This document shows positions 36,052 through 44,058 of a DNA stretch of 64,000 nt, one piece after another. The stretch is from Verrucomicrobiota bacterium (GTDB lineage Bacteria > Verrucomicrobiota > Verrucomicrobiia > Limisphaerales > UBA9464): assembly GCA_017309115.1 (NCBI GenBank), contig JAFLEF010000009.1, forward strand, positions 116,641 through 180,640. The letters are read 5' to 3'. The notes under the pieces are model-generated. The model searched no databases. It saw nothing but the letters and a program-made list of their open reading frames with translations, and was not told the origin of the DNA. A program made the translations under genes and the position numbers. Each line of letters begins with the position of its first letter. The stretch's first letter is position 1.

Positions 36052-37407
36052 ATGACACCCACGGAAGAGCGTTGGATTGCGAGTCTGGCGAAGATGGCGC
36101 TGGCCGGTGAATGGGAGGCGGCGGCGTTGCTCGAACGCGGCCAAGTCTGGCTTGGGTCACGGCCTCGTTGGTGGCTCCGTCTGGTGCATCGGTTGCTACG
36201 CCAGTTTGGCCCGGGAACTCGACCCCGGCTGAGCCGCGTGGAGTCGTTTCTTCGACGCGATCCCTGGCTGAGAAAAGTGCTCCTCAAGGGCGACTTGAAA
36301 GGGGACGCGAATCCACCCGAACCGGTCCAGTGCGCGGCCCGTGGACGGCCTGCCACGTGGAAGCTGCCCTCCTTCACGCGGCCGGTAGAACTCGCTTCCT
36401 GGCTGAGGGTGTCCGTGGGTGAGTTGGAATGGTTGGCCGATGCCCAGGGTTGGCGGAGCGGGGAGGCGTGCGAACGCCTGGGGCACTATCACTACCGCTG
36501 GCTCCGGAAGCGGGACGGATCGGCGCGCCTCATCGAATCGCCGAAGCAGCATCTCAAATTGATTCAGCGCGGCCTTCTCGACGCCGTGGTCTCGGCCATT
36601 CCGGCCCACGAAAGCGCCCATGGGTTTCAGCCGGGCCGTTCCACGCTGACGCACGTGGGTCCGCACATTGGCCGGGAGGTCGTACTGAAGTATGACCTGC
36701 GGGACTTCTTTACGCGGGTCACCCGGCCTCGCGTGCAAGCGGTGTTTCGCACGGCCGGATATCCTGAGGCGGTGGCGGCGCTCTTGGCGGCGTTGTGCAC
36801 GCATCGGACACCGGCTCGAATCTGGCGGCAGTTTCCGGGATTTGAAACGGATCCGCTGATTCGGGCGCGTGCCCGGAACTGGCAGTGCCCGCATCTGCCG
36901 CAAGGGGCGCCCACGTCGCCGGCTCTGGCGAACTTGGTGGCGTACCGACTGGACTGCCGCCTGGCGGGGTTGGCCAAGGCGGCGGGGGCGTCCTACACGC
37001 GGTATGCGGATGACTTGTTGTTCTCCGGCGGGTCCGAGTTGGCCCGGGGTGCCGAACGCTTCGGCATCATGGTGGGTGCCATTGCGCTGGAGGAAGGATT
37101 CGAACTCAACACCCGGAAGACCAGAGTCCTGCGCCGCGGCGTTGCCCAACGGGCGGTGGGCTTGGTGCTAAACGACCGGATCAACGTGCCGCGGGCGGAA
37201 TACGATCGGCTCAAGGCGATCCTGCATCACTGCGTCCGTCAGGGGCCGGCGGGTCAGAATCGGGAAGGCGTTCCCGATTTTGCCGCACACTTGGCCGGCC
37301 GGGTGGCGTACGTGACACAGACGAATCCCCAGCGAGGCGCTCGTTTGCAACAGTGGTTGGACCAGATCGACTGGTCGCGGTCGTCCGAGTCCGCGGCGGC
37401 GACCTGA
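36052..37407 (+). CDS. Retron-type reverse transcriptase
   Basis: This 451-aa protein has RT motifs in order: YHYRWLRKRDGSARLIESPK (near 144-163), SAHGFQPGRS, then HVGPH in the place of the retron NAxxH element, YDLRDFF with catalytic D215, LPQGAPTSPALAN from L282, and YADD at 318-321 with D320 and D321. The QRAVGLVLNDRINVPR segment near 365 corresponds to the retron VTG motif in altered form. An extra N-terminal helical region of about 110 aa is reminiscent of myxobacterial-type retron RTs. Start at ATG 36052 lies directly after the candidate msr-msd. No group II intron maturase or CRISPR context is present. An effector gene is not evident. Confidence 0.87.
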   Translation: MTPTEERWIASLAKMALAGEWEAAALLERGQVWLGSRPRWWLRLVHRLLRQFGPGTRPRLSRVESFLRRDPWLRKVLLKGDLKGDANPPEPVQCAARGRPATWKLPSFTRPVELASWLRVSVGELEWLADAQGWRSGEACERLGHYHYRWLRKRDGSARLIESPKQHLKLIQRGLLDAVVSAIPAHESAHGFQPGRSTLTHVGPHIGREVVLKYDLRDFFTRVTRPRVQAVFRTAGYPEAVAALLAALCTHRTPARIWRQFPGFETDPLIRARARNWQCPHLPQGAPTSPALANLVAYRLDCRLAGLAKAAGASYTRYADDLLFSGGSELARGAERFGIMVGAIALEEGFELNTRKTRVLRRGVAQRAVGLVLNDRINVPRAEYDRLKAILHHCVRQGPAGQNREGVPDFAAHLAGRVAYVTQTNPQRGARLQQWLDQIDWSRSSESAAAT

Positions 37408-37573
37408 ACCAGAACCACTCCTACCGCGAATGGACGCAAATGGACGCCAATAGAAGAGGCAGTGGGGGCCACCGATGAATGAGAGACCACAGTCCTTGGC
37501 TATTCGCGTGAACTCGCGTCTATTCGCGGTTCCCGTTGCCTGACGGGAGCGCAGCGTACGCTGGGTCTAAAGG
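37408..37573. other. Intergenic region after the RT, holding an inverted-repeat element
   Basis: After the RT stop, a 108-bp inverted-repeat element (listed separately) occupies most of the region up to the first tRNA-like gene. Confidence 0.5.
37423..37530. repeat. Long inverted-repeat element (ACCGCGAATGGACGC type)
   Basis: Left arm 37423-37453 (ACCGCGAATGGACGCAAATG...) and right arm 37500-37530 are 31 bases each and pair with about six mismatches; the 46-base centre is unpaired. Each arm itself is built of about three 10-base units of the form ACGC-AATGG. A left arm alone recurs at 38531. Confidence 0.7.
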
Positions 37574-37646
37574 TGGTGGCGGGAGGTGGAATCGAACCAC
37601 CGGGACCTGGCTTATGAGGCCTGGTTTGGAACCGTCCATTCCCGCA
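37574..37646 (-). tRNA. Compact tRNA-like gene, anticodon CAT (Met-like)
   Basis: 73 nt on the reverse strand: acceptor TGCGGGA/TCCCGCC with a mismatch at position 1-72 (as in initiator tRNAs), encoded ACCA, small D arm (TGGA-CGGT-TCCA), anticodon loop CTCATAA on a CAGGC/GCCAG stem with one mismatch, and normal T arm GGTGG-TTCGATT-CCACC. Loop CTCATAA and the 1-72 mismatch resemble initiator tRNA, but the D loop is too small for a standard one. It could be a pseudo- or phage-type tRNA. Confidence 0.6.
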
Positions 37647-37653
37647 GTGAACG

Positions 37654-37728
37654 TGGGTTGGCCAATGGGACTTGCACCCATACTGCCGCGTCCACAACGC
37701 GGAGTGCTGCTCTTACACTATGGTCAAC
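37654..37728 (-). tRNA. tRNA-His (GTG), unusual T loop
   Basis: 75 nt on the reverse strand, seven bases upstream of the CAT gene in transcription. Extra G at -1 pairs with C73, the hallmark of tRNA-His, and CCA is encoded. Acceptor TTGACCA/TGGCCAA has one A-C mismatch. D arm GTG/CAC, anticodon stem CCGCG/CGCGG with loop TTGTGGA (GTG), T stem ATGGG/CCCAT. The T loop is TGCAAGT instead of TTCAAxT and the D loop lacks the GG pair, so the usual D-T loop contact is absent or altered. Confidence 0.75.
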
Positions 37729-37813
37729 AATCCGGAAAACTGTTCCCGGGGCGACCTCCTGCGCCGAGGAGCGGAGCCGGAACCTTGGGTTCAGGGCTTC
37801 GCCACCGGCTCCC

Positions 37814-37851
37814 GACCGCGGTCTGGACGGACCAGCGCGGTCGACATTTTT
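37814..37851 (+). terminator. Possible forward-strand terminator
   Basis: Stem GACCGCG/CGCGGTC (37814-37820 and 37836-37842) with an inner CTGG/CCAG, followed by GACATTTTT ending at 37851. It would end transcripts coming from the RT side. Confidence 0.5.
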
Positions 37852-37894
37852 CAGGGGTGCCACGGGAGTTCCACAACCGTGGAAAATCGAAGGA

Positions 37895-37941
37895 AGGAAA
37901 CGAAAAGGAGAAGGGCCAGGAACGTCACGCGCTCCTGGCCC
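37895..37941 (-). terminator. Reverse-strand terminator
   Basis: Nine-base stem GGGCCAGGA (37913-37921) and TCCTGGCCC (37933-37941); on the reverse strand it is followed by a pyrimidine stretch with TTTT and repeated TTCC (37912 down to 37895). Confidence 0.55.
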
Positions 37942-38194
37942 ATGGGGGAAAAGAACAAACACCGTCGCAGGTCGTTATCGCTGCGGCCACAGGTCTTTCG
38001 CGGTGGACGTTTCGGTGTTTGGGGCACACCTCCTCCGAAGCCCTTCGTCTGTAAAAACGGGGAATACTGCTCTCGGCCCAAAAGCCGAGTTAAGCGTCGG
38101 TAACAGCCGTCTCATACGGCGTCGCCGAAATATTTCATGGATGCTCTGATATCGTTTCTTCCGTTACTGCCGTCGTGATGGATTCAAAAACTGC

Positions 38195-38433
38195 CAACAA
38201 AAAACCCTGTCTGCACCGGGCAGACAGGGTTTTCAGGATCGTTGGAACGATTCTTTTACCTGTGTGCCTCCTGCGAGTTATCGAGCATTTCTGCCCGAAT
38301 TGAGCGAGGGACTCCGGAACATTCGGTCCGGGGTGTGCCTTGATGGACCGGTTTCCCACTCCACGGCGATCCCACCCGCTGGTCAGCGGGCGACAGGCCG
38401 TAAACTATGTGAGAGATAAGGTTCATCGAATGC
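38195..38433 (-). ncRNA. Candidate small RNA with own promoter and terminator
   Basis: On the reverse strand a sigma-70-like promoter (38440-38468) is followed by about 240 bases that end at the perfect terminator at 38199-38233. The interval folds well: CCCGCT-GGTC-AGCGGG near 38377-38392, CGGTCC/GGACCG, CCGGA/TCCGG near 38314-38331 and a small stem just before the terminator. Frames inside are short and not protein-like. Family unknown; it does not match SRP, tmRNA or RNase P by motif. Confidence 0.55.
38199..38233. terminator. Strong bidirectional rho-independent terminator
   Basis: A perfect 13-bp stem, AAAACCCTGTCTG (38201-38213) with CAGACAGGGTTTT (38221-38233), loop CACCGGG. The reverse strand ends with six T (38204-38199). 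It ends the candidate small RNA on that strand and could also stop forward transcripts. Confidence 0.92.
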
Positions 38434-38439
38434 GCTGTG

Positions 38440-38468
38440 TTTATATGAAGAGCAGATGAGTCGGGCAA
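38440..38468 (-). promoter_or_regulatory. Sigma-70-like promoter of the candidate small RNA
   Basis: TTGCCC (38468-38463) as -35 and TATAAA (38445-38440) as -10, separated by exactly 17 bases. Predicted start of transcription is about 38433. Confidence 0.65.
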
Positions 38469-38530
38469 TGGATTTCTTTAAAAATGTTTGGGAGACCCGA
38501 GGGGAGCTCGTCCAAGGGCCGTGCAGACTG

Positions 38531-38562
38531 ACCGCGAATGGACGCGAATGAACGCCAATGGA
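38531..38562. repeat. Left arm of the ACCGCGAATGGACGC element
   Basis: A 32-base stretch nearly identical to the left arm of the element at 37423, made of three ACGC-AATG units. It sits just after the dnaE2 stop codon; no right arm is visible. Confidence 0.55.
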
Positions 38563-38574
38563 AGAAGCGATGGA

Positions 38575-41500
38575 TCAGCCGAAGTCGTGGGAGGCCGATG
38601 CCGCCAGAGGTCCGTAGTCGAGGCGTTCGATGCGCCGGGCTTTCACGTGAATCGTGCCCTCGCGATTCTGCACGTCGCCCTCAATCATCAGGAATGGTTC
38701 CTGGGTGATGGTCAGTCGCTCTTGTTCGAACAAGTCCGAGGAAACGATCGCGTTGGTAATGCCGGTTTCGTCTTCCAGACTCACGAAGCAGATGCCCTTG
38801 GCGGTGCCGGGACGCTGACGGCAGATGACTTGGCCGCCCACTCGCACGCACTCGCGATCCCGGGCTAAGGTCAGATCGGTGGCCCGCCACAAATCAGGGA
38901 ATCGATCCCGGACCAAGGCCATCGGATGCGGCCCGGTGGAGAGTCGCAAGCTGCCGTAGTCGGCGTTGAGCCGCTCGAACGGCGACATCGGCGCGAGTGG
39001 GGCGGGGGCCGTCGTCGTGGTGGTCGGTGCGGAATCGAGCAGATCGTCGAAGTGGCGTCGTTCCGCTTCCCAGAGCGCGGCGCGACGATGCGGACTAAAG
39101 GCGCGGAAGGCTCCAATCGACGCCAGACGACGCAGTTCTTCCTGACGTAGTCGGGTGCGGCGTTTGAAATCCTCCAGCGAGCGAAACGGGGCTCGCTCCC
39201 GCTCGGAAATCAGTTGGGCCACGGCTTCGCGGCGCAGGCCTTCGACCTGACGGAAGCCAAGGCGCAAAGAGCTGTCGGCTTCGAGCTGGCAGTCCCAATC
39301 CGATTGGACGGCGCAGACGGGACGCACCGGGACGCCGTGGGCTTTGGCGTCTCGGATCAACGTGGCGGGCGAATAGAAGCCCATCGGCTGATTGTTCAGC
39401 AGGGCGCAGAAAAACTCCGGAGCGCGATGGGCTTTGAGATACGAGCTGGCGTAGGCGAGGTGGGCGAAGCTGATCGCATGGGATTCGGGAAATCCATACA
39501 GCGCGAACGATCCCACCGCGCCCACGATCTGTTCCGCCACGGCGTCGGAGACACCGCTGCGGGCCATGGCGGCGCGGAGCTTGGCGGTGGCGCGGGCCAT
39601 CTTTTCGTCGGACCGATGAAAGCTGAGGGCCCGGCGCAGTTCCTCGGCTTCGGAACCGCTGAAGTTCGCCATGACCATCGCCATCGCGAGCATCTGTTCC
39701 TGAAACAGCGGAACCCCCAGCGTGCGTTCTAAAATCGGTTTGAGTCGCTCTTCGCCGCCGAAGTAGGTGACCGGTTCCTCGCCATTGCGCCGAGCGAGGA
39801 ACGGGTGTGCCAGTCCGCCTTGAATGGGTCCCGGTCGGATGATCGCCACTTCAATCACCAGATCGTAGAACTTGGCCGGCTTCATTCGCGGCAGGGTGGC
39901 CATCTGCGCCCGGCTCTCGATCTGGAACACGCCGATGGTGTCGGCGCGGCGAATCATCTCGTACGTTTGCGGATCGTTCTCCGGAAGATTCGCGAGGTCC
40001 ACCGGGCGTTGGCGCAACTCACAGAGGCGGACCATTTCCTGCAAGGCGGCCATCATGCCGAGGCCGAGCAGATCAATCTTGATGATGCCCAGGTCTTCGC
40101 AGTCGTCCTTGTCCCATTGGGCGACGACCCGACCCGGCATGGCGGCGTTCTCGAGCGGCACGAAGCGGTGCAGTTGATCCTGACAAATGATCATGCCGCC
40201 GGAGTGCTGACCCAAGTGACGGGGCAATCCGCTGATCTGCTGGTACAGCGACACGAAGGCGGGAGCTCGTGGATGCGCTGCGGGAAGTCCGGAACGTTCC
40301 AGCTGGCCTATGAGTTCCAGCGTGTGCGGGAAGTCTCCACTGGCGAAGAGCGCGCTGAAGCGGTCCAGCAAATCGACGGGCAACCCCAGCACCTTGCCGA
40401 TCTCCCGGGCGGTACTGCGGCCGCGGTACGTGCTGACGGCCCCGGTCATCGCCGCGCCGTGCGGGCCGTAACGCCGGTACACTTCCTGAATGACTTGTTC
40501 CCGGCGATCACCGCTGGGCAGGTCGATGTCGATGTCCGGCCAACCCTTGCGGGATTCGCTGAGAAAACGTTCGAACAACACTTCGAAGCGGACGGGATCG
40601 ACGGCGGTGATCCCGAGGCAAAAGCAGACCGCGCTGTTCGCCGCGCTGCCGCGTCCCTGGGCCAGGATGTCGTGTTCGCGGCAGTACCGGACCAGGTCCG
40701 CGACGATCAGGAAATAGCCGGCGAACCCCAGCTTCTGGATCAGCGCCAGTTCCTTGACCAGCAGGCGGGAAACTTTGTCCGGAATCTTCGGTCCGTAGCG
40801 TTGGTGGGCGCCGCGGTAGGTCCATTCCTTCAGCACCCCTTCCATGGTTTCGCCTGGGCCGACGGGAAATTTGGGAAACTCGTAGCCGAGGTCACTGAGT
40901 TCGAAACGCAGACGCTCGGACAGTCGGACCGTGTGCCGCAGCGCTTCGGGGAGATCGGCGAAGAGCGCGGTCATTTGGGCCGGCGACTTCAGGTGGCGCT
41001 CGGCGTTAACACTGAGCAACCGGCCGGCACCATCCAGCGTGGTGTGGTGGCGCAGACACGTGAACACGTCGCTGACCTGACGTCCCTCCGGAGCGGCGTA
41101 GCTGACGCCGTTGGTGGCGAGAAGGGGCAGTCGGCGGGATTGCGCGAGGTCTGTCAGAGCCTGGTTGATCCGCTCTTCGCCGCGCTGATGATGCCGCTGA
41201 AGCTCCACGAACACCTGTTCCGCTCCGAACGTTTGTTGCAGCCGATCCAACGTGGAGGCGGCCTGTTCGCGGCCGGCGGGGGCGGTTCGGGCTCCGAGCA
41301 GGCTGCGGCGCAAGGGGCCTTCTTCGTCACCGGTCAGCGCGATCAGGCCGGCGGAGAATTCCGGCAACTCCTCCCAACGCACCACGCCTTCGCCCTTGGG
41401 AGCGCGCAGATGCGCCCGGGTGAGCAGGCGGCAGAGGTTTTGGTAACCGGTGCGATTCTCGACCAGGACAGGCAGTACGCCGCCGTCGTCCAGGACCAGT

Positions 41501-41751
41501 TCCGCGCCGAAGATCGGATGGAGCCCGGCATCCCGCGCGGCGCTGGAGAAGCGGGGCGCGCCGTACACGCCCATTCGATCCAGCAGGGCGAGCGCGGGAA
41601 GTTCCAGCGAAGTCGCGCGTTCCGCCAGCGTGCTCGGCTGGGAACCTCCGCGCAAGAAGCTGAACGCACTGCGGGCGTGAAGTTCGACGTAGGAGGACAC
41701 GGGGCGGGATCCGGCGCGACGGGTCAATCCCCGAGACCTTCGAGCGTCCAC
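38575..41751 (-). CDS. dnaE2: Error-prone DNA polymerase III alpha-like subunit (DnaE2/ImuC)
   Basis: The frame starts at GTG 41751 (1058 aa), overlapping imuB by 28 bases; a second GTG at 41700 (SSYVELHARSAFSFL) would give 1041 aa and fits the conserved start better. It has an N-terminal PHP domain (YVELHARSAFSFLRGGS, ALLDRMGVYGAPRF), the polymerase palm with PDIDIDLPSGDR, and the C-terminal helix-hairpin and OB-fold region (VRVGGQVICRQRPGTAKG). DnaE2 does mutagenic translesion synthesis with ImuA and ImuB after DNA damage. It is the last gene of the imuA-imuB-dnaE2 operon. Confidence 0.92.
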   Translation of the reverse strand: MDARRSRGLTRRAGSRPVSSYVELHARSAFSFLRGGSQPSTLAERATSLELPALALLDRMGVYGAPRFSSAARDAGLHPIFGAELVLDDGGVLPVLVENRTGYQNLCRLLTRAHLRAPKGEGVVRWEELPEFSAGLIALTGDEEGPLRRSLLGARTAPAGREQAASTLDRLQQTFGAEQVFVELQRHHQRGEERINQALTDLAQSRRLPLLATNGVSYAAPEGRQVSDVFTCLRHHTTLDGAGRLLSVNAERHLKSPAQMTALFADLPEALRHTVRLSERLRFELSDLGYEFPKFPVGPGETMEGVLKEWTYRGAHQRYGPKIPDKVSRLLVKELALIQKLGFAGYFLIVADLVRYCREHDILAQGRGSAANSAVCFCLGITAVDPVRFEVLFERFLSESRKGWPDIDIDLPSGDRREQVIQEVYRRYGPHGAAMTGAVSTYRGRSTAREIGKVLGLPVDLLDRFSALFASGDFPHTLELIGQLERSGLPAAHPRAPAFVSLYQQISGLPRHLGQHSGGMIICQDQLHRFVPLENAAMPGRVVAQWDKDDCEDLGIIKIDLLGLGMMAALQEMVRLCELRQRPVDLANLPENDPQTYEMIRRADTIGVFQIESRAQMATLPRMKPAKFYDLVIEVAIIRPGPIQGGLAHPFLARRNGEEPVTYFGGEERLKPILERTLGVPLFQEQMLAMAMVMANFSGSEAEELRRALSFHRSDEKMARATAKLRAAMARSGVSDAVAEQIVGAVGSFALYGFPESHAISFAHLAYASSYLKAHRAPEFFCALLNNQPMGFYSPATLIRDAKAHGVPVRPVCAVQSDWDCQLEADSSLRLGFRQVEGLRREAVAQLISERERAPFRSLEDFKRRTRLRQEELRRLASIGAFRAFSPHRRAALWEAERRHFDDLLDSAPTTTTTAPAPLAPMSPFERLNADYGSLRLSTGPHPMALVRDRFPDLWRATDLTLARDRECVRVGGQVICRQRPGTAKGICFVSLEDETGITNAIVSSDLFEQERLTITQEPFLMIEGDVQNREGTIHVKARRIERLDYGPLAASASHDFG

Positions 41752-43376
41752 TGCTGGGCTCGTTTAACCAGGCGGACCACGTCACCCCGTTCGGTTTCCA
41801 CGTCCCATTCTTCGGCGGACCAACCGGACTCCCACCAGCCACCCGAGGCTCGAAGCGGACCCACGGCCCGGCGGATTCGGCCGGAGATACCGGCACTGGA
41901 GAGAGATACGGGTTGCTCAGTGGCCGGAGTATTCACAGGAGGGAGAGCGGCGGGCGGCGGAGGCGGAACCGGCGCAGGAGTTTCCTTTTGGAACACGGGT
42001 GAGAGCATGGCGGCGATCTGCTCCGAACTCAGCTGCGGCGTGGGTCGGTGGGTTCCGAAAAGAGCCGAGGCAGCGGACGGTGCGGTGGGGTGGGGGGACG
42101 TCAGCCGCACTTCGACGCGCACGGCGCGGGCAGGCCGCAGACGCCGCAGCGGGGTGACGGAGTGCAGCCACGCGCCGGCTTCGGGAGCGGGGACGGGCGC
42201 GTTCTCGAAATCGGGCGGAACCATCCGGAAGGCATCGGGTCGGTGGGAATTTTCCCGGAGTGGCGAGCCGACGCGGTCGGATCCGACCAAGGCGCTGAGT
42301 CGAGCCAAGGTTTCCTGGAACTGATGCGGATCCCGCACCGCGGCTTCGAACAGGCTGAACTGACGCTGCCGAGGCCGGGTGGGTTCGGCGGACAATCCCA
42401 CGCCCACCACCGGAGCATCGGTGCGAACCGATTCCAGATGCGTTTGCAGCGTGCGGAAGAGCGCCTCGGGTTGGCGGGTGGGCTCGGGCAACCGCAAGCG
42501 GTGCTCCTTGGCTTCCCCGGATTCCAGCCGTAGCCGCAGCGTGAGATGTTCCGCTGCGAGTCCCAGGGCTTCGAGGCGCTGGCCGAAGGAATCCACGAAG
42601 CGCCGAAGGAGAAACAGCAGTGGTTCCAGGGTCTCCACGTCATGTTCGAAATCCCAAGATTCCTCGAAGCGTTCGGCCGGCCGGATCAGGTGCAGCGGGC
42701 GCAGGGCGGTGGTGGACGCCGCGGCGAACAGGGCCAGCGCTTCCAGCCCGAGCCGATCGGACAGCTCGGCCTGACCCAACGCCAGGAATTCCCCCACCGT
42801 GCGAACGCCCCACTGCTGAAGAATTGTCGCGACGTGCGGAGTGGGCTCCAGAGCGGCCACCGGCAGACTCGCGACAAACTCCCCGGCGTGGCCCACCACA
42901 TGCACATCGCCCGACCACAAGGCGGCATGCCGGGCCAGATTGGGAGTGGCGCCGATGCCCACCTGCACGCGCAGTCCCAGGGTTTGTACCGCCTGTTGCA
43001 GACGTTTTCCCCAATTCGGCAGAGCGGAGGTGTGGGCGGCTTCGACGAGTCCGCGCAAATCAAGGGTGATCAGTCCCGGGCCGGTGGTTTCCAGATTGGG
43101 GGAGAATCCAAAGGCCACCTGGACCACGGCGTCGGTGGCGGCGGCTTCCTGCGCTGGCGACCGATGACGCAGGGCCACCTCGCGACATCGGGCTAGTGCC
43201 TGCGGAGGATTCAGGCCGTCCACCACCCCGGCGGTCCGAGCGGCCGGCGTGGCGGTGAGGACCCGCGGAACGTTGGCGGAGGGATCGACCAAGGCGATCG
43301 GCCGCGACCACGCGTCGGGTTCGTGGCGCAGGGCGGCCTGCAGCAGGAAATCCGGGAGATACAGAACGGCGAACAT
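41724..43376 (-). CDS. imuB: ImuB, inactive Y-family polymerase-like protein
   Basis: The ATG at 43376 (MFAVLYLPDFLLQAAL) gives 550 aa. The N-terminal Y-family fold is present, but the catalytic acidic residues are replaced: the first motif reads LYLPDFLLQA where active polymerases carry D-x-D-x-F-F. This is typical of ImuB, which serves as a hub between the beta clamp, ImuA and DnaE2. The little-finger region has LRPLHLIRPAERFEESWDFE. A C-terminal Pro-rich stretch (about 450-490) precedes a conserved tail (SGRIRRAVGPLRASGGWW, SAEEWDVE). The gene sits seven bases after imuA. Confidence 0.9.
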   Translation of the reverse strand: MFAVLYLPDFLLQAALRHEPDAWSRPIALVDPSANVPRVLTATPAARTAGVVDGLNPPQALARCREVALRHRSPAQEAAATDAVVQVAFGFSPNLETTGPGLITLDLRGLVEAAHTSALPNWGKRLQQAVQTLGLRVQVGIGATPNLARHAALWSGDVHVVGHAGEFVASLPVAALEPTPHVATILQQWGVRTVGEFLALGQAELSDRLGLEALALFAAASTTALRPLHLIRPAERFEESWDFEHDVETLEPLLFLLRRFVDSFGQRLEALGLAAEHLTLRLRLESGEAKEHRLRLPEPTRQPEALFRTLQTHLESVRTDAPVVGVGLSAEPTRPRQRQFSLFEAAVRDPHQFQETLARLSALVGSDRVGSPLRENSHRPDAFRMVPPDFENAPVPAPEAGAWLHSVTPLRRLRPARAVRVEVRLTSPHPTAPSAASALFGTHRPTPQLSSEQIAAMLSPVFQKETPAPVPPPPPAALPPVNTPATEQPVSLSSAGISGRIRRAVGPLRASGGWWESGWSAEEWDVETERGDVVRLVKRAQQWTLEGLGD

Positions 43377-43383
43377 GGTGGTG

Positions 43384-44058
43384 TTACCCCACGGCTTCCT
43401 GCGCGGCCCCTCCGGCGGCGGCGGTCGAGCGCAACAGTTCAAACGACAGGGTCTGGGCCGTGACGTCCGGTCCGGCCTGGAGCGTCGCCAGATTCAACCG
43501 ATTGGCCATCCGGACCCGGCAGGCGGCCCCGGAGACCAGGGGCAGCGGCGTGAGGACCAGGGCGGTGGTGCCCTGATGTTCCGTGAGCCGATGGAACCGG
43601 TGCCAGAGACTGGAGGAAATGCGGCGTAATTCGGCGACGGGACACAGCTTCAGGTCGATGACCACCCGGGACAGATTGCGGTCGCGCAGGAGAATGTCGG
43701 CGGCCTTCAGCGCTTCGTCGGCACTGCGGCTGCGGACCCAGAGCAAGCGGGCCAATACCGCGGGTTCGAGGGCGTCCACGTCCAGGCTGTCGGCACCATC
43801 GGCGAGGGCGAGGAACTGGCCTTCCTGAGCGGTCTGACGAATCCAGGCATGGAGGACCTGGGCGCTACCGGACCCGGGTCCGTCGCCGACCAGTTCCGAG
43901 ACTTCCCCGCGGGGCCAGCCGCCGCCGAGTTGGGAATCCAGAGCGGGCAAGCCGGTGGCCAGCACGTCCCGTTGGGGCGTGGCGCGGGGTCGGACTGCCG
44001 CTCCAAACCGTTCAGCCAGGAGGCGGCGCAGATCCACGATGTTGCTGGCGTCGGGCAT
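43384..44058 (-). CDS. imuA: ImuA, RecA-like mutasome accessory protein
   Basis: This 224-aa protein has the layout of ImuA, a RecA-like protein that works with ImuB and DnaE2. GLPALDSQLGGGWPRGEVSE recalls the start of the RecA core; the Walker A equivalent reads GDGPGSGSAQVL and lacks a standard Lys-Ser/Thr. VVIDLKLC and TALVLTPLPLVSG fit later core strands. It is the first gene of the reverse-strand imuA-imuB-dnaE2 operon. I did not find a clear LexA or other SOS box upstream. Confidence 0.82.
   Translation of the reverse strand: MPDASNIVDLRRLLAERFGAAVRPRATPQRDVLATGLPALDSQLGGGWPRGEVSELVGDGPGSGSAQVLHAWIRQTAQEGQFLALADGADSLDVDALEPAVLARLLWVRSRSADEALKAADILLRDRNLSRVVIDLKLCPVAELRRISSSLWHRFHRLTEHQGTTALVLTPLPLVSGAACRVRMANRLNLATLQAGPDVTAQTLSFELLRSTAAAGGAAQEAVG

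Larger units (their letters stand above)
37729..38198. other. Hairpin-rich noncoding region
   Basis: About 470 bases with several strong hairpins (37814-37842, 37860-37882, 37913-37941 and CTCGGC/GCCGAG near 38073-38090), short overlapping frames in many phases, and no convincing gene. It may encode one or more structured RNAs. Confidence 0.45.

Noticed and set aside
35713-36144. N-terminal extension of the HNH frame
   Set aside because: It passes through the tRNA at 35744-35817 and the candidate retron RNA, so it cannot be the real start.
37536-38149. Frames of 143-187 aa across the tRNA pair and hairpins
   Set aside because: They run through tRNA and hairpin sequences; composition is set by RNA structure.
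38199-38433. Known housekeeping RNA (SRP, tmRNA, RNase P)
   Set aside because: The hallmark motifs (GGAAG-loop region of SRP, tRNA-like end of tmRNA, conserved RNase P core segments) were looked for and not found; 6S RNA cannot be excluded by eye.
39805-42324. 839-aa forward frame opposite dnaE2 and imuB
   Set aside because: High-GC antisense shadow; its residues are Gly/Gln/Arg-rich without motifs, while the reverse strand encodes clear polymerase domains.
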